The notes: generated by a model not told the origin, from the sequence alone. Counted from the stretch's first letter, positions 1-12,608 are shown. The stretch is DNA of 64,000 bases from Elmis aenea (GCA_947652605.1 OX393581.1:10916640-10980639); one strand, 5' to 3'. A program made the numbers and translations.

Positions 1-490
1 CAGAGTATTTATTACTGATGAACACGGTTCCAATCTACTTTTTTGTTGCATATACTCTCGAAACGCATCAAAAATATAATAAATTTTCAATCAGTTTTGA
101 CCGGTACGGTATAGCCGTGTTCAGGGACGAAACGGAAGTACAATCCGGATCGAGCGGATGTCGGACTTCCCGCGACCAAGTATAATCGAAATCTGCACAA
201 CCTTTTATGTCGCTTAATCTAAAATCAGAACCAAGAAAAGGACTTCCATTAATAATGTCTTACTGGATATCGGCTAACACAATACTGTGAAATTTAAAAG
301 ACACTCGAGTAGTTCTTAGAATTCACTATTGTTATTATATTGAATTTCATATTAAATAGATTACTGTGGTTATTGCTTTGAGGTTTACATAAAAGTAATG
401 ATGTATTCCTTTAATAAAATAGAGCATGGACTTTTGCTATTTGATTATCTTAGCCCAGTACATGTTCATCATCTCTAAAGGATAATATTA
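1..490. other. No gene seen
   Basis: AT-rich DNA with a less AT-rich patch near 95-180. No open frame, splice-supported exon or bounded repeat recognised. Confidence 0.5.
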
Positions 491-492
491 TA

Positions 493-1759
493 TGCGCCAA
501 AACATACAGTACTGAAATGAAAAGACGAACAATTACCCAGTTGACATCTGTGAATTTATTTCTCTTAAAAGAAACTAACATACACACTAAAACATGTTGA
601 TTTACCACGGTATGCGTTATGTAAGTGTTCGAAGTGTACACCACCTCGCTGTAGACAGACAGTGTTTACATCGTTCAAACAGATTCTCAAACATATCCCG
701 GAACAAAGGTTGCTGCGAAATGAGACGATTTTCTCGCGTAATTCAGGCACAGTTCTTGGCGGATCTTCACAGTGCACACTCTTCTTTAACATGCCCCACA
801 AGTAGGCTTCAGGTGGTGTAAGATCGGGGGAATGGGACGGGTATGGAAAATCAGTACCACGTGAAATGATTCGTCCTGGAAATTTTCCTGTAGCATGGTT
901 AGAGATTCTCGAGTGGTATGGCTGGTCGCCCCGTCCTGTTGATACTACTATCTACTCATGTTAAGACTCTTGCCCAACAGAACCTTCTCAAATCCTGAAG
1001 AGACGGTCCGATCACCATGTCTCTGTAGCGTTTTTGGGTGACGGTAAGAGCATTGCCTTCCTCATCCTCAATGAAAAAGGGGTCTAATGCCCGTACTCAT
1101 AGTCGATACTTCGTTCGATCTTCGACTTGAGAGCGACTCAAGTCTTCCATTGCATTCCATAGTCGTTACTTCTACCTTAAGCGTTACTTCACACGTACTT
1201 GGCAGCTACTTTACTCAAGTCGGGTGCAAACCAACCTTGAGTCGTGCTTGCGGTAACTCTGGCCTCTCATTTTCAATACAATTCTCTATTTGATCACCTA
1301 TTTTTATGTTGTAATGATATTGTATTTGTACACGGTGCGGGAAGTGAATCAAAATGAATGATCGGGAGGATAATTTATTAGAGTTTATAGAACTCGTAGA
1401 TTTAGATCAATAATTTTTTATTATATATTGTAATATAATTAATTTCAAAATTTACTTGTTGAGTGGGTGTAGCTTTTATAATAATATTATAAATAATTGC
1501 AATTAATTAGTTGTTATGAGTACGGGCATAATATACTTCAAATTTCAAACTTGCTCCGCCTTCACGACCACTTTTGTATGAGCGGAAATAATACCCAACT
1601 ATGAATACTTTTTCCTCTAGAGACCCATTTCTAACAACGATTGCATAACACAACTTCCTTTTCATTGCTGATAACACGTACAGCTGGAGCTATGTTCTTT
1701 CCTCAAACAAATATGCACGTTCTAGCTGCTTGAGTTTCAGTACTGTATATTTTGGCGCA
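493..1759 (-). mobile_element. Mariner/Tc1-type transposon remnant with DUF4817-like N-terminus, interrupted by a MITE
   Basis: Terminal inverted repeats TGCGCCAAAA(C/T)ATACAG lie at 493 and 1759, flanked by TA on both sides, the classic mariner target. Minus-strand coding remnants show a transposase: an N-terminal segment (about 1540-1720) containing EEKVFIVGYYFRSYKSG, as in the DUF4817 helix-turn-helix, and a C-terminal segment (565-1080) with FIEDEEGNALTVTQKRY, QQDGATSHT and SHSPDLTPPEAYLWGMLKK, carrying the second and third catalytic Asp of the DDD triad. Frames are broken by stops and shifts, and the gene is split at 1088-1528 by a later insertion. It is inactive. Confidence 0.8.
1088..1528. 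mobile_element. 441 bp MITE with 3-bp TAA target duplication (PIF/Harbinger-like)
   Basis: Perfect 14-bp terminal inverted repeats (TGCCCGTACTCATA) with TAA directly outside both ends. The 3-bp duplication of a TWA site points to PIF/Harbinger. No coding capacity is seen. It sits inside the mariner transposase and is therefore younger than it. Confidence 0.75.
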
Positions 1760-1852
1760 TACCGTAATTGTAAAGCCATTTTTCACTAAAGATCGTTCGG
1801 GTATCGACTCATAGATTGTTACATCTGGTTATCAAATTGGCCACTAAAACCA

Positions 1853-1918
1853 CATTTTGTTTTTCTCTGATTCTACAGCTCAATCATATTTTGTTTTTCT
1901 CTGATTCTACAGCTCATC
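1853..1918. repeat. Tandem duplication of about 33 bp
   Basis: Two adjacent copies of a segment containing TTTTGTTTTTCTCTGATTCT then ACAGCTCA, nearly identical. No function evident. Confidence 0.8.
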
Positions 1919-2493
1919 TAATACAAAAACAAGCAAAAAATAAAATGTAACATATTCTGCATTTTGTTTCATTCAATGTTTACTTGTATTACCAACAATA
2001 ATTATCCAGATTCCCCTAATTAAAAATTTAACCAATGGAAATTTATACTTCTGCCTGTATATCGCTATAGTTAAAATGAAGGGAAGTCAATAAAATTACA
2101 TTACTAGTACCAAAACTCATTAAGCTGCTATTAGATGACGAGTGGTGCGGTAACTAAGACACGCTTCAAGTTCCAAACTCATTCAATTAGTCGAGCGTAC
2201 AAGGTTCAGAATTTGATAGAAAAACATTCTCCTGTCGCTCCATACAGGCGTCCAAAGTTATGCAAGCAAGACGTATTTGGGCCCCGACTGCAAACGGCAA
2301 GTCAATTACATTGACTGTCGTACAAACAAAATCTTTTCTAACTTTAGTCGTTTATGTTTGGAATAGAACTCGTTGTCTACCGAAAAAACTAATAAATTAC
2401 ATGTACGCTTGGTGCAAAATCATATGTAGTATCGTGATGAATTTCACAATATGTGTATGTACACACAGAGCTAAAACAGTTAAATAGTATATT

Positions 2494-2590
2494 ACATAAC
2501 AAGAGTTGTAAGAAGCATATTACGCACGAGTGGAAAAGTAGTGTAGGTATTTCCACGAATGTGTAATTGCTTTACAACTCGTGTTATGTA
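2494..2590. repeat. Imperfect palindrome, about 97 bp
   Basis: ACATAACAAGAGTTGTAA at the left pairs with TTACAACTCGTGTTATGT at the right, with inner arms CACGAGTGGAAA and TTTCCACGAATG also complementary. It could form a long hairpin; probably a short mobile element remnant. Confidence 0.6.
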
Positions 2591-2705
2591 GCTTACTTTT
2601 TCTACGATCACATAATACCTACGATTTTAACGGCTTTTTGGCTAATATACATATGTAATTAAGGTGTCTTGTCAATTTTACGTAAGCTACTTTGACATTT
2701 CTAGA

Positions 2706-2855
2706 CGTGTGCGTTTTGCTTACCGTGCATTATAACTCACTTACTAGGCATGCAGGATGTGTTTGACGTGAGTCCACTGTGATCATTTCTTTAAAAAACT
2801 GTGCTTTTTGCTTACCGTGCGTAAGTACCCACTTACTATGCATGCAAGCTGTACG
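2706..2855 (+). repeat. Diverged direct repeat pair of about 50 bp
   Basis: Two copies (about 2706-2756 and 2799-2850) share TTTTGCTTACCGTGC and CACTTACTA-GCATGCA. Spacing is about 94 bp. Cause unknown. Confidence 0.6.
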
Positions 2856-3059
2856 GTAAGAGTCATTTACGTTAGTGGTCGTAGAAAAAAGCAATTATGT
2901 GACGATGAAAGTACAACTAAATCGACTGGCTTAATTTATCAACATTTCTTCAGTTAAGCAATGAACAGTTTTTTTGTTACGTCTGAGTATTTAAAAAATT
3001 GAAACAAAGAAAAACACAACTTTACACTACACAATATAACCTGACTGCTGCTTCCCCAT

Positions 3060-3930
3060 TGTTCCTTAACGAGGCCAAACCATTAAAGAATTGCTGAGTA
3101 AAAAACAAAAGTAGGTAAAATACTCGTTTAAATGGGCAGAGAAAACCCAAGGTCTGTGAAAATTCTGAGGACAAAAAGAGAAGAAATGATAGGAAAAGTT
3201 GATTGTCGGCTGATCGCCAAATAAGCCCTTATTGTTTCTAAGAAAGTTAATGTATCTAAAAGCTAAAACAACACTTAAGGACATTATTCACCATGATTTG
3301 GACATGAAAAAAATACCTGCGCGTTAAATATTGAGAAGACTGCTTTCAGCAGAGCACAAACTTGGCCGTAAGGAAGTTGTCAAGAAAATCTTGAAGAATT
3401 TTTTTCGCTTATTGTGAGTGGTAACGAGACCTAAGCGTATAACTAGAATCCTCCTACAAAAATAGAGTGGGTTCACCTCTAAAAAGACCCAAACTCAATC
3501 ATCTGCGAAAAGAATGATAGCTGCAGTTTTGTGGGATGCCGAAGAATTCTACAATTGCTAGAAAGATTTATGGTAAGTTTAATAATTGCTTTATCACAGA
3601 AAAGGCCAAATTCTGATCCGCAAAAAATTGCTACTTCATTTGCAAAGTGCATAAGACTCACAATGCTCAATAAATTATCTAAGAATCTGGTTTTGTCAAA
3701 CTAAGGTCTTACTAACGCCTTATAGACCTGATTTAGAACTTGTCCTTTTTATATTTCCAGATCTTAAAAGACGGTGGCTTGGTGAAGAAGTTAAGGCCAC
3801 TGTGAAAAAGAATATTTTTCAGATCTGTAAAAAGATTTTTTATATTAGATTGGAATACAATTTTTGAAAAAAATGCTAGAATAAATGTGTAGCTATCGAA
3901 GGAAATAACGTTAAAAAATATACTTTGGAT
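3060..3930 (+). pseudogene. Decayed mariner transposase
   Basis: Forward-strand fragments in shifting frames read like mariner transposase in the right order: DMKKIPAR..LRRLLSAEHK near 3300-3360 (compare the family's K-SARWVPR-L motif), then KRMIAAVLWDAEE near 3508-3546 (the VFWD block), then FIFPDLKRRWLGEEVKATVK near 3748-3810 and NKCVAIEGNNVKKY near 3885-3920 (the conserved C-terminal block). Stops and frameshifts occur throughout. Ends and terminal repeats were not identified. Distinct from the mariner at 493-1759. Confidence 0.7.
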
Positions 3931-4589
3931 TTAGCAAGATATATTTTTTCATTGCTGGTTAGACCACTTAATAATTTGCTAAGGGTAGTTTTATGTAGAA
4001 TGATTTATATGAAATTATTAAAACAAATAGTGTTTGATAAACAAAATCTTAACACTACCCTCATTTCAACAGCATAGAAACAATTCGGTGACAACATCCT
4101 GGTTTTAATTATTCTCGACGTTCACCACTTAGGTATTTCAATTAAAAAAATGACGAGGAAAACCACCCGAGTAAAAAATATGGGAAAAGGTACATGGAAA
4201 AATAACGAGTTGAATATCAACGAACGACACGAGTTATCAATCAAGGTAAATCCCAATCCAGAAAGACACGAACAGAATATTAAAAGAAGAGGACGAAGTA
4301 ACCCACAAGCCACAAAATTTAACATGAACAGCAAATATGGATACGACTACTAGACATGAAAACATTCAAACAACTTACCAAGACAAATAATTCGCCGGCG
4401 TTCGAATAAAAATACGTGGAACACGAACGAGTCTTCGATAAATGTATTTTGGAACAAAGTAAACATGTTCATAAACTGAAAGATGAGTAATCGAAAAAGA
4501 ATTACATGCATTTAGCTTCAAAATCGCGTAGCTCTACTAAGAAAGTTATCACTACATGAAATGTTTTAATATGTAGTTAAGAGTCTTTC
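3931..4589. other. No gene recognised
   Basis: Between the decayed mariner and the reverse transcriptase remnant. A 67-codon open frame at 4150-4353 is basic and low in complexity, with no recognised relatives; probably incidental. Confidence 0.45.
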
Positions 4590-5690
4590 TACTGTTGTGA
4601 GTTGGGTTGTGCTGACTTTTTTCCATGTTTTTCTGTCTTGTGCTAGCTTTTTTATGTCTTTCTATTTGAATTTTCTATCCGCTGCTGCTTTTTTAACTTC
4701 GTCCTGCCAGGTTTTCCGCGGTCTACCTCTTTTGTTTTTCCCTGTGATCTTGCTTTATTGGCTTTTCTGGTTAACCTTTCTTTCATCCAACAAATGTGCC
4801 CCAACCATCCCAGCTGTCTTTCTTGTATTCTTGTTTTAACCGATTGTATCTTTAATTGTTCTCTGCATGTTTCATTTCTGATTCTATCTTTTTTGGTTTT
4901 TGTTTGGAATTTTCTTAGAAACCCCATTTCTGCTACATTCACACGGCTACTATTTTTGTTTCACTTCCTTATAAATGTGCTGGAGTTACTAACTTTTTTA
5001 TCACTTCCACTTTTGTTCGTTTTGGGACTTTTCTATTTCCAAAAAACTTTATTCTTAAACTGTTAAATATTCTTCCCAAATTTCCTGTCCTTTCGCTTAT
5101 TTTCTTGTCCATTCCTCCGTTTTTCTCTATGATCACTCATAAATATTTAAAGCTTTCTTCCTGTTCCAACCTAAGCCCATTAAAGTGATGTTATGCCCCT
5201 TTTTTCTGTTGTAACGCTTTAGTTTAAGTTCTTCAGTATTTATTTTCCTATTGATTTTTTTCAATTCCTGGTTTGGAGTTTCTAGATTATGATGCAGATT
5301 CTTTTCTGTTTCCGCGACTAAGACCATGTCGTCTGCGAACATTAGCTCAGTTTTGTTGATTTTTACCATTTTCCAGTTGCCTAGATGAAACGGTCTCATT
5401 TTTTGTTTTACTTCTTTTATTACCCCATCTATAATTACTGAGAATAATAATGGACTGAGCACGCATCCTTGTTTTAAGCCCTCTTTTGTTTCAAACTCTG
5501 CCGATTCTTCATTTTGGGTTCTTACAATATTAACCGTTTTTTCGTACATCGCTTTTATTATGTCGATTGTTTCTATTTCTATTCCCTTCCTTCTTGGGCC
5601 CCTCAATATGTCTTGCCTTTTGATTTTATCCAATGCTTTTTCAAAGTCTATAAAACAAAAATGTATATCCTTGTTTTTTTCTTACGCTCT
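4590..5690 (-). pseudogene. Non-LTR retrotransposon reverse transcriptase remnant
   Basis: The minus strand encodes a reverse transcriptase fragment (5133-5690) with IDFEKALDKI, KQGCVLSPLLFSVIIDG and the catalytic-box variant MFADDMVLVAE (the usual Y/FADD). After a degenerate gap, a C-terminal segment (4652-4942) reads RQLGWLGHICWMKERLTRKA, the typical tail of such endonuclease-reverse transcriptase polyproteins (compare -LGHI-RM-). It is 5'-truncated and frameshifted. The exact clade is unclear. Confidence 0.75.
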
Positions 5691-6954
5691 TTTCGATTTT
5701 TTGTCTTAGTAAGAAAAAGAAATGTTTTAAATCTTTAAATTTTCACTTTAAAAAATTAAGTTGGCAAGCAACTACGTACGCGATTTTATTTGCATCCTTG
5801 CGTAGTTTCACTGAACTAGAAATTTGCTACTACCTTTTGTGCATCTCTCCGTATTGTACAGTAAACGTTAGTGAGTTAAACGATCTCAAAAAGCTTGAAA
5901 TTTATTGTTAGCTTCCACGATGTTGGACGTAGAGCACAACTTTGATCGGTAACGAACGTACATGCATCCAATATAAATCACAAAAGACCGACAGTGAGGT
6001 ACAAAGTCGATTTCGTATATATAACTTTACTACAACAAAAATTTATGCTCTGCCAATAACGACTCTATTGATTGACACATAAACATCGTCACGGTTTGGT
6101 AATGTGCTTTTTCATTTTCTTCAGTACAAGCCAAAATTCATGTTCGCTTGGTATTATTTTATATTTCCAAGTATTTTTAATAGAACCGTTTCATATCACA
6201 CTTTACTGTAAAGCAATCAGTTTGTGTTTGCACAATTTATTGTGCATATTCTAAGCTAAAATGTTGAAAAATGTGAACTCATACGCCTTTGGGATCGCAT
6301 ATGTGTATATATATACACCTCATTCCACTTATTTAACGCTGCCAATGAAATGGAAATTACTAAACAGCGCAGGAGTGAACAATACCCAGTACAGGAAGAG
6401 GAAAACACACCAATAACCGAATAAAAATTCCTATTGATAATCGAAAGCCTCGGTACGAAACAACATTAATAAACAAGTTGGGCGCGCAACCCTTGTTCAA
6501 AAGTTTTTAGAGATGTCTCAAGTCTCACCCATCCTCCTACTATTCCTTGCGCCCTTTAAATCCTGGACAACCCAACGCTGCCTATCTTTTATTTTTTAAT
6601 TTAGAAAATGAGTTTAAATTTTTTATCAACACATCCTGCTGTTATTCGGAATAACGAACCTTGATTAACAAACGAAAAGGATAGAGTTGCCTCGTTAAAA
6701 TACTTTTGAGTTGGCTTTAGTGTGTTTTTTGATTGACGGTTTGATTCATGTGAATATGAATATCGGCCGATTCGAACATCAATTTTAATGATCACAAGAA
6801 TCTCAGAAACTATAAAAGAAACAGTTAAGTGAGGAATATAGTACAAAATTTGGAACAAAGTTAAGACCTACGAGATTTTTTTGCAAAAACTAACTTTGGT
6901 CGTTTAATTATCTAAAAACGATTTTTTCTGTTTTTCAACATGAAATTTAAGAAC
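5691..6954. other. No gene seen
   Basis: AT-rich intergenic sequence. A short GTGTATATATATACAC palindrome near 6302 is the only notable structure. Confidence 0.45.
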
Positions 6955-7134
6955 GAATGTTAATTTTCATATTCTTTGCTATATGTAACTTTTGAAGTAC
7001 AAGGAATTTTGTACTTTTAAAAATACATTATAGCACCTCTCATACTTGAGAATAATAATTCATATAATTTAAGCAATACTGTATATCTTATAATAAGCGA
7101 GATCCCCATGCTGGAAATGTTATCTGCGACAACC
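6955..7134. mobile_element. Truncated end of the CAGGGTGTCC foldback family (third local copy)
   Basis: The segment from about 6955, with TTTGTACTTTTAAAAATACA, CTCTCATACTTGAG and CTTATAATAAGCGAGATCCC, ending CCTGTATA near 7140, matches the right arms of the elements at 15544-16413 and 57636-61044. The left arm is missing. Confidence 0.8.
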
Positions 7135-7673
7135 TGTATAACACATACTTACTTTTTTTATGTTACCTGTAGTTAGCTTTATTAAACAGCTCATTTTTTC
7201 TCTTTTCAATAATACAAATTTCAACAAAAACAAAAAAGTTACAAGAGTTTTTACTTTTATTTACACAAAATACATAAGTAGCAATGAAACTAACAATTGG
7301 GCATTTTTGTCAACAACTGACAGTTTAATTATCGTTATTTCAACGTTTTTCTTTCTTGAGTGTCTTAATTTTTGTTATAAGATGTTTTCAACCAAAGGTG
7401 TTCTGTTTTAGCAAAACAATGTGCCTGCACACAAATTCTCAATTCTCATCCACGCACTGGGTTTTGAATAATCAAATATCACCCTTCACACCAGACCTGC
7501 CTTTCTCGGATCATTTTCATTCCTTATCTGCAAAAAAGGAAAAGGATTGATTAAGGATTGGACAGATGGAAAAGTACGAGACGATATAAAAATGTGGTAT
7601 TAAGGTAAAAAGTGTGTATACAGGGAGCGACAAATAGGTGGGGGCACTAAAACGATCTTGGTTCAGTGTTCTC

Positions 7674-8727
7674 CCCAGGCCCTTTCTTCCGGGCGGGCCG
7701 CCCGGCTGTTTTTTCTAACCGCCCGGCTGATAAATTTCGTAATAAGTGCGTATATAAAATCTAATATCTAAAAAATCTTAGATATAAAACGTTAAAACTG
7801 ATAGATGCCAAAATAAAATCACAGAACAAGTTAAAAAGGTAAATAAAACCTAAAACTGATATCTTCGTTTAACTAGTACACGTACGAGAAGAGACAAAGA
7901 CCGTAAAACAACGGAGACATCTAGAGTCGAGTCGGCGCGAGTCGACTCGACATTGGTGTTATCGTTCGTGCTAAGTCGCATACCAAACAGCAGCAACAGT
8001 GATTATCACAAAATAGCGAACGGATTACTAGCTACTCTTCTGCCAAAATCGAGACGTTTGGTCATTTTTATATATTTGTACCCTCATTATAAAGTGCAGT
8101 GCTCATCATTGCGAATCGCTGCGACAATCAATAACAGTGAGGTGCAATTTTATCTAAAATCCGTATTTTAATGGTGTAGCAAAACAGTCAGAAATTTTAA
8201 TTTTTTTTAACTCCAATCAAAAAAATTATGTCATATTTCCATTAAATCAATAAGTTTTGAACATATAAAGATACCACACTGTTAATTATTAATTTTATTT
8301 TATACTTCAGACATGAATAATAACTTTAAAGTCAAATCAGACTAATTTATTTCGTTTTTTTAAAAACAAGAAAGTGCTCAAAACAATGAAAAGCAATCTA
8401 AAACAACTTTGGTTTCAAACCAGGAAGTTGAAGAGGACGAAGGTTCTTTTAGCGAATAGTTTGTTTTTTATTTAGTTAAACAAAGTTTCTTTAAATTCTT
8501 AAAATTCCTTAAATTAAATTGTATTATATTATTGTTTAAAATGCGATATTTATTACAAATAAATAATTTTGTTTGGAACAAAATATTTGTGTAAACTTAA
8601 AAACTAATAATACAAAATTATATGTAATTATAAAATAATAAGACCGAAAATTCATTGGGGGGGAGGGGGGGCGCCCGGCAACCTTTTGCGTACGCCCGGC
8701 AAAAAATAAATTCTGGGGAGAACACTG
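7674..8727. mobile_element. 1054 bp DNA transposon with 15-bp terminal repeats and TTGGTT duplication
   Basis: Perfect terminal inverted repeats CAGTGTTCTCCCCAG at both ends are flanked by direct TTGGTT hexamers (7668-7673 and 8728-8733). Subterminal regions at both ends carry clusters of CCCGGC / GCCGGGC words, likely binding sites for a transposase supplied elsewhere. The AT-rich interior has no recognisable gene. A 6-bp duplication is unusual for hAT (8 bp), so the superfamily is open. Confidence 0.75.
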
Positions 8728-9132
8728 TTGGTTATTATAGAAGATAAAAGGTCGGTTAAATTACACATAATTGTTCCATTTTAAATAGCGCGATAACTAT
8801 AATTTTTGAAAAAAAAAGCCATGGCACACCAAATAGTGACGATAAATTAGACGCTTTAACAAACCATACAACATCTGTTTAAACTAAGCTCAAATTCTGG
8901 GACAAATGACAAAAGTTACATTTTTTTTATAGTAATCATGGTTGACAGACATAATTAAACAGCTTACTTTTTTCTCTCGTCAAAAATATGTAGGTTTGCA
9001 TATTTATAGTAATATTTTGTCTTGAAATTAATTGAAAAAATAAAAATGCTCTAAAGACCTAGTGGGCTATGAAGCAGAAAATAATTTAATATTGTAATGA
9101 CACACTTAAATAATTGAGTTATAATAAACATA

Positions 9133-11070
9133 CAGTGTGTCCAAAAGGTATGGAATATGCCATATATCTCAGTAAATATGTTTTGAATAAAAGTTGTTTG
9201 GTACTTAGTTATTATTTTTTTCCAATAACAAAAGCGCAATGAAAAACAATTGAATTTTTTTAAATGACAAGATACCTCTATATCAGGGAACCTTTGTATG
9301 TCCGCCTGTCAATTTTCACATTTTGAATGCTGGCGTGCCAAGTAACTTTTGTAATGAATTAAAAAAAACAATGCTGTTTGTGAGGAGATGAAGAGTAAAT
9401 ATTACAATTTTTGTATTAAATGAATATTTGTTATTGACTACTGATAGAAATTTGTAATTAAACAACAACTACAGGATACATAACTAAATTTTTACAGAAA
9501 TATTAAATACTTTACCAATGGAAAAATATAATTCGACAAAAATAATAAGTGCACATTACATGTGTTTACTTTTTAAACAACATTAATTAAGTAGGTTCCT
9601 ACAATAAGAATTAACATGTGAGTTTTTTATGCGATTTTTGTTGTTAAATGCTTTTTCTTAAGTTTTTTATACCGGGTTGGTATTTCGTTACTTTTAATAA
9701 AATGCTTGCTGAACTAGATTCATCCGTTAATGTATTTCTGAATTTATTTTTAATCAAATTCATTTGTGAAAACACTGACTCACATGCATATGTGGAAGAA
9801 AATATAGTTTAAATTACCGACGCTAATTTCTTTAAAGATTTGAACTCTTCTGAAATCCTTTGCCAGGCATTAATAATTTTGCTTTTAGCATTATTATTTA
9901 TTTTTTCCTCCAAACGTTCCCTTTTAATAACCTCTTTGGCCTCCTGATTGCACTTGATTAAAAATCAATTAATTGCATTTCTAAGTTTTCTAATTTTAAC
10001 CATTAAAAAATTTCCAAATCAAGTTCATCAACTTTGATTATGTCTGGGTAAATTATGAATTTTGAAATATCTTCGAAACGTTTAAATTGAGAAAATCGCG
10101 AAGAAATTTCATCAATTATTAATCCCGCAGCTGTGATTAAATCTTCAGTAAATTAAATTAGATTTATTACAATTTGACGTTTTCGATTTTCTAAAAAAAA
10201 AAATTTATTTGAAAAATATTTGAAGACATGAGAAGCAATATCTCGTTTAAATAGGTAGATACTTGTAGTTCTGTTTGAAATTTGCGTAGTTTCGAAACTA
10301 AATGCATGTATTTTATTTGAATAAATATAATTTTGTGTTATTTAATCATTATTTTAAAAAAAAAGTATTAATTGCCCAAAAATTTTAGAAAAGCAACTAT
10401 TTCTCCATCGTGCCAATAAAATTTTTCTACGAGCCAGCTGTGGCACGCGTGCCATAGGCATAGGTTCGCCACCCCTGCTCTATATTATACTCATTTGATA
10501 GAGATTTTTTTCTCTTTTCAATGATGGGGTCACTTTAAAAATAAAGTTTATGCTATGAGGCCGAAGAATATCGAAAACTTAAAAGGATCGTATAAGGGAA
10601 GAGATGAGGTCTATTACATCTGAAATGGTTGGGAATGTTATTAACGGGTTTAAAAACCGAGTTTATCATTGCCAAGCTGTAAATGGTTTACAGTTTGAAC
10701 AATTATTGTAGATTTCGTCAAAAAAAAATAGTTCATTTGATGTTTTTGTTAGAAATAAATACTAAACACTTAAAATAATTTAAGATTATATTTTTGCGTT
10801 TTTCTCAAAAAAATTCTTAAGTTAGGGTACTAAAGTTTTGCATCACTAAAAAGAGAAAAAAAATCTCTATCAACTGAGTATAATATAGCGGTATCTTGTC
10901 ATTTAAAAAAATTCAATTGTTTTTCATTGCGCTTTTGTTATTCGAAAAAAAAAACATTTTGTCTTATGGTGGAAAACTAAGTACCAAACCAACTTTTATT
11001 CAAAACATTTTTCCCCAAAGTGGAAATTTACTGAGATATATAGCATACTCCATACCTTTTAGACACACTC
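9133..11070. mobile_element. Foldback (inverted-repeat) element with TA target site, split by an hAT insertion
   Basis: Left end CAGTGTGTCCAAAAGGTATGG and right end CCATACCTTTTAGACACACTC are inverted repeats flanked by TA. Arms of about 150-190 bp pair (the segment with GGTATCTTGTCATTT at 10889 mirrors AAATGACAAGATACC at 9262). Inner arms around 10490 and 10850 (AGAGATTTTTTTCTCTTTT) also pair. An hAT element occupies 9284-10477. Confidence 0.75.
9284..10477 (-). mobile_element. hAT transposon, nonautonomous, with transposase C-terminal remnant
   Basis: The 8-bp target duplication CTCTATAT lies at 9276-9283 and 10478-10485, and the ends begin CAGGG and finish CCCTG. On the minus strand near 9690-9800, SSTYACESVFSQMNLIKNKF followed by RNTLTDESS is the hAT dimerisation domain near the transposase C-terminus. 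Other frames are interrupted. The last 50 bp (GAGCCAGCTGTGGCACGCGT) has the GC-rich subterminal style of hAT ends. Confidence 0.85.
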
Positions 11071-12608
11071 TATAATTCATAATAGTTTGGCTATTTTCTC
11101 CATTGTATGCTGAAGAGTGCAGATTATCAACATACGCGCGCGTACTGTGCGTAAAAAGGTAAAAATGCCTCATTTCGGCGGCCGTTTTCAGCAAAACACA
11201 ATGAATAGCAAATCAGGACCATGAATATTAAAACAATCCCCGGTTTCATCGCGTGTAATGTGTGAAAAACTGTCTCCAAGCAACAAACCGTTTCAACATT
11301 CATAATCAGGAAGTTCAAACACTTTCACATTACTTTAAAGTTATAGACATTTCTCGCTCGAAAACGTATATCTAAGTCAATTTGCATATTGTCTTTTCAT
11401 TTAATATTCAGAAGTGCAAAATGAGCAGGTACAGCCTCCGGTTATATAATTATGGAAATTCCTAGATATTTTCATAATTGTACTATGCTGAAACTTTTCT
11501 TAGCAACGTAATTCGTTAGCATCTTATTTTCGCAGTTATTAAACATTTTCACCACTCTTAAAGTTACTACTGTAAAACACCTTATGCCTTTAACGAGTTT
11601 GTTAACAACTGTTTTCCAAACTTATAAGACATCAGTTGATTATGAACGCTTAACGTATTATTCCTTATCAACAGCTATTTTCTATCGATTAATATTTGAA
11701 ATGTATAATAGATTCATAGGAATATTAATTACTGAAACCAATCAAAACTGGTAATATGATTAAGTGTAGTATTATGGATAAATGATTATTAATAAAATCA
11801 ATTACATCCAAGATATGAATGTTGAATAATAACACTGACTTGTGAACTATTGTGGATAATTTAAAATTAGAGTATGTTTTTCAACCTAAGTTTGTTTAGT
11901 CTGTGTCTTATTCAACCAGCTCTTAAAGCATTAGTTTAATAATAATTATTCCTACATCAAATCTATTTGTTTATTGAAGAATATAATCAGAAGGGAAATA
12001 AGGATGTTTGTCTTATTACCTGGGCAGGTGGCCAGACGCATATGTAATAAATGACACCATAAATCGTTAGCACTTGGGTTAAAGGGATGCACGGTCGACT
12101 AACGAAAGTATCGAATTACTTGATGATTAAATTATTGTACCAAAAAAACACAATCTTAAGGGAATCCCGGCTCGACAAAGAAATGGGTCATGACCCTTGT
12201 GTATTGTATGCAATTCACGTAGATTTTAATAACAAGTGGATTTTGTAAAATGTTAGTATAAATGTTACTATATTATTATCCTATATTAACTTAAATGCAT
12301 TTTAACACATTTTTAGCATGTACAATTTTAATTAGTAGTTTCTGGTGGTGTGAATCGCTAATCGGTATTGTTTATAAGTTTATATGATCTAGTTTTGGAA
12401 GGGCGCAGTGACTAGCAAATAAAATCATCCGAAGTTCATCCCCTCTCGATACATGCAACTAATTAACGGATTAACAAATTACTAAACTTTGTTTTACGCC
12501 CTTTTATCCAAAACTAGAGTTACTATTAGTTCAGAACGACTAATAGGCGTATTTTAACTATTTCTCACCCCACGCCACCAAAAATATGTATAAAAAGCTG
12601 TGCCCTTC
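11071..12608. other. No gene seen
   Basis: AT-rich DNA between the foldback element and the SINE. No supported coding or repeat structure. Confidence 0.45.

Noticed and set aside
1087..1293. A 68-codon plus-strand frame
   Set aside because: It begins inside the terminal repeat of the MITE at 1088-1528 and shows no conserved features.
4597..5066. Plus-strand hydrophobic open frames of 80 and 102 codons as membrane proteins
   Set aside because: They are antisense to the reverse transcriptase remnant; the minus strand carries the conserved motifs.
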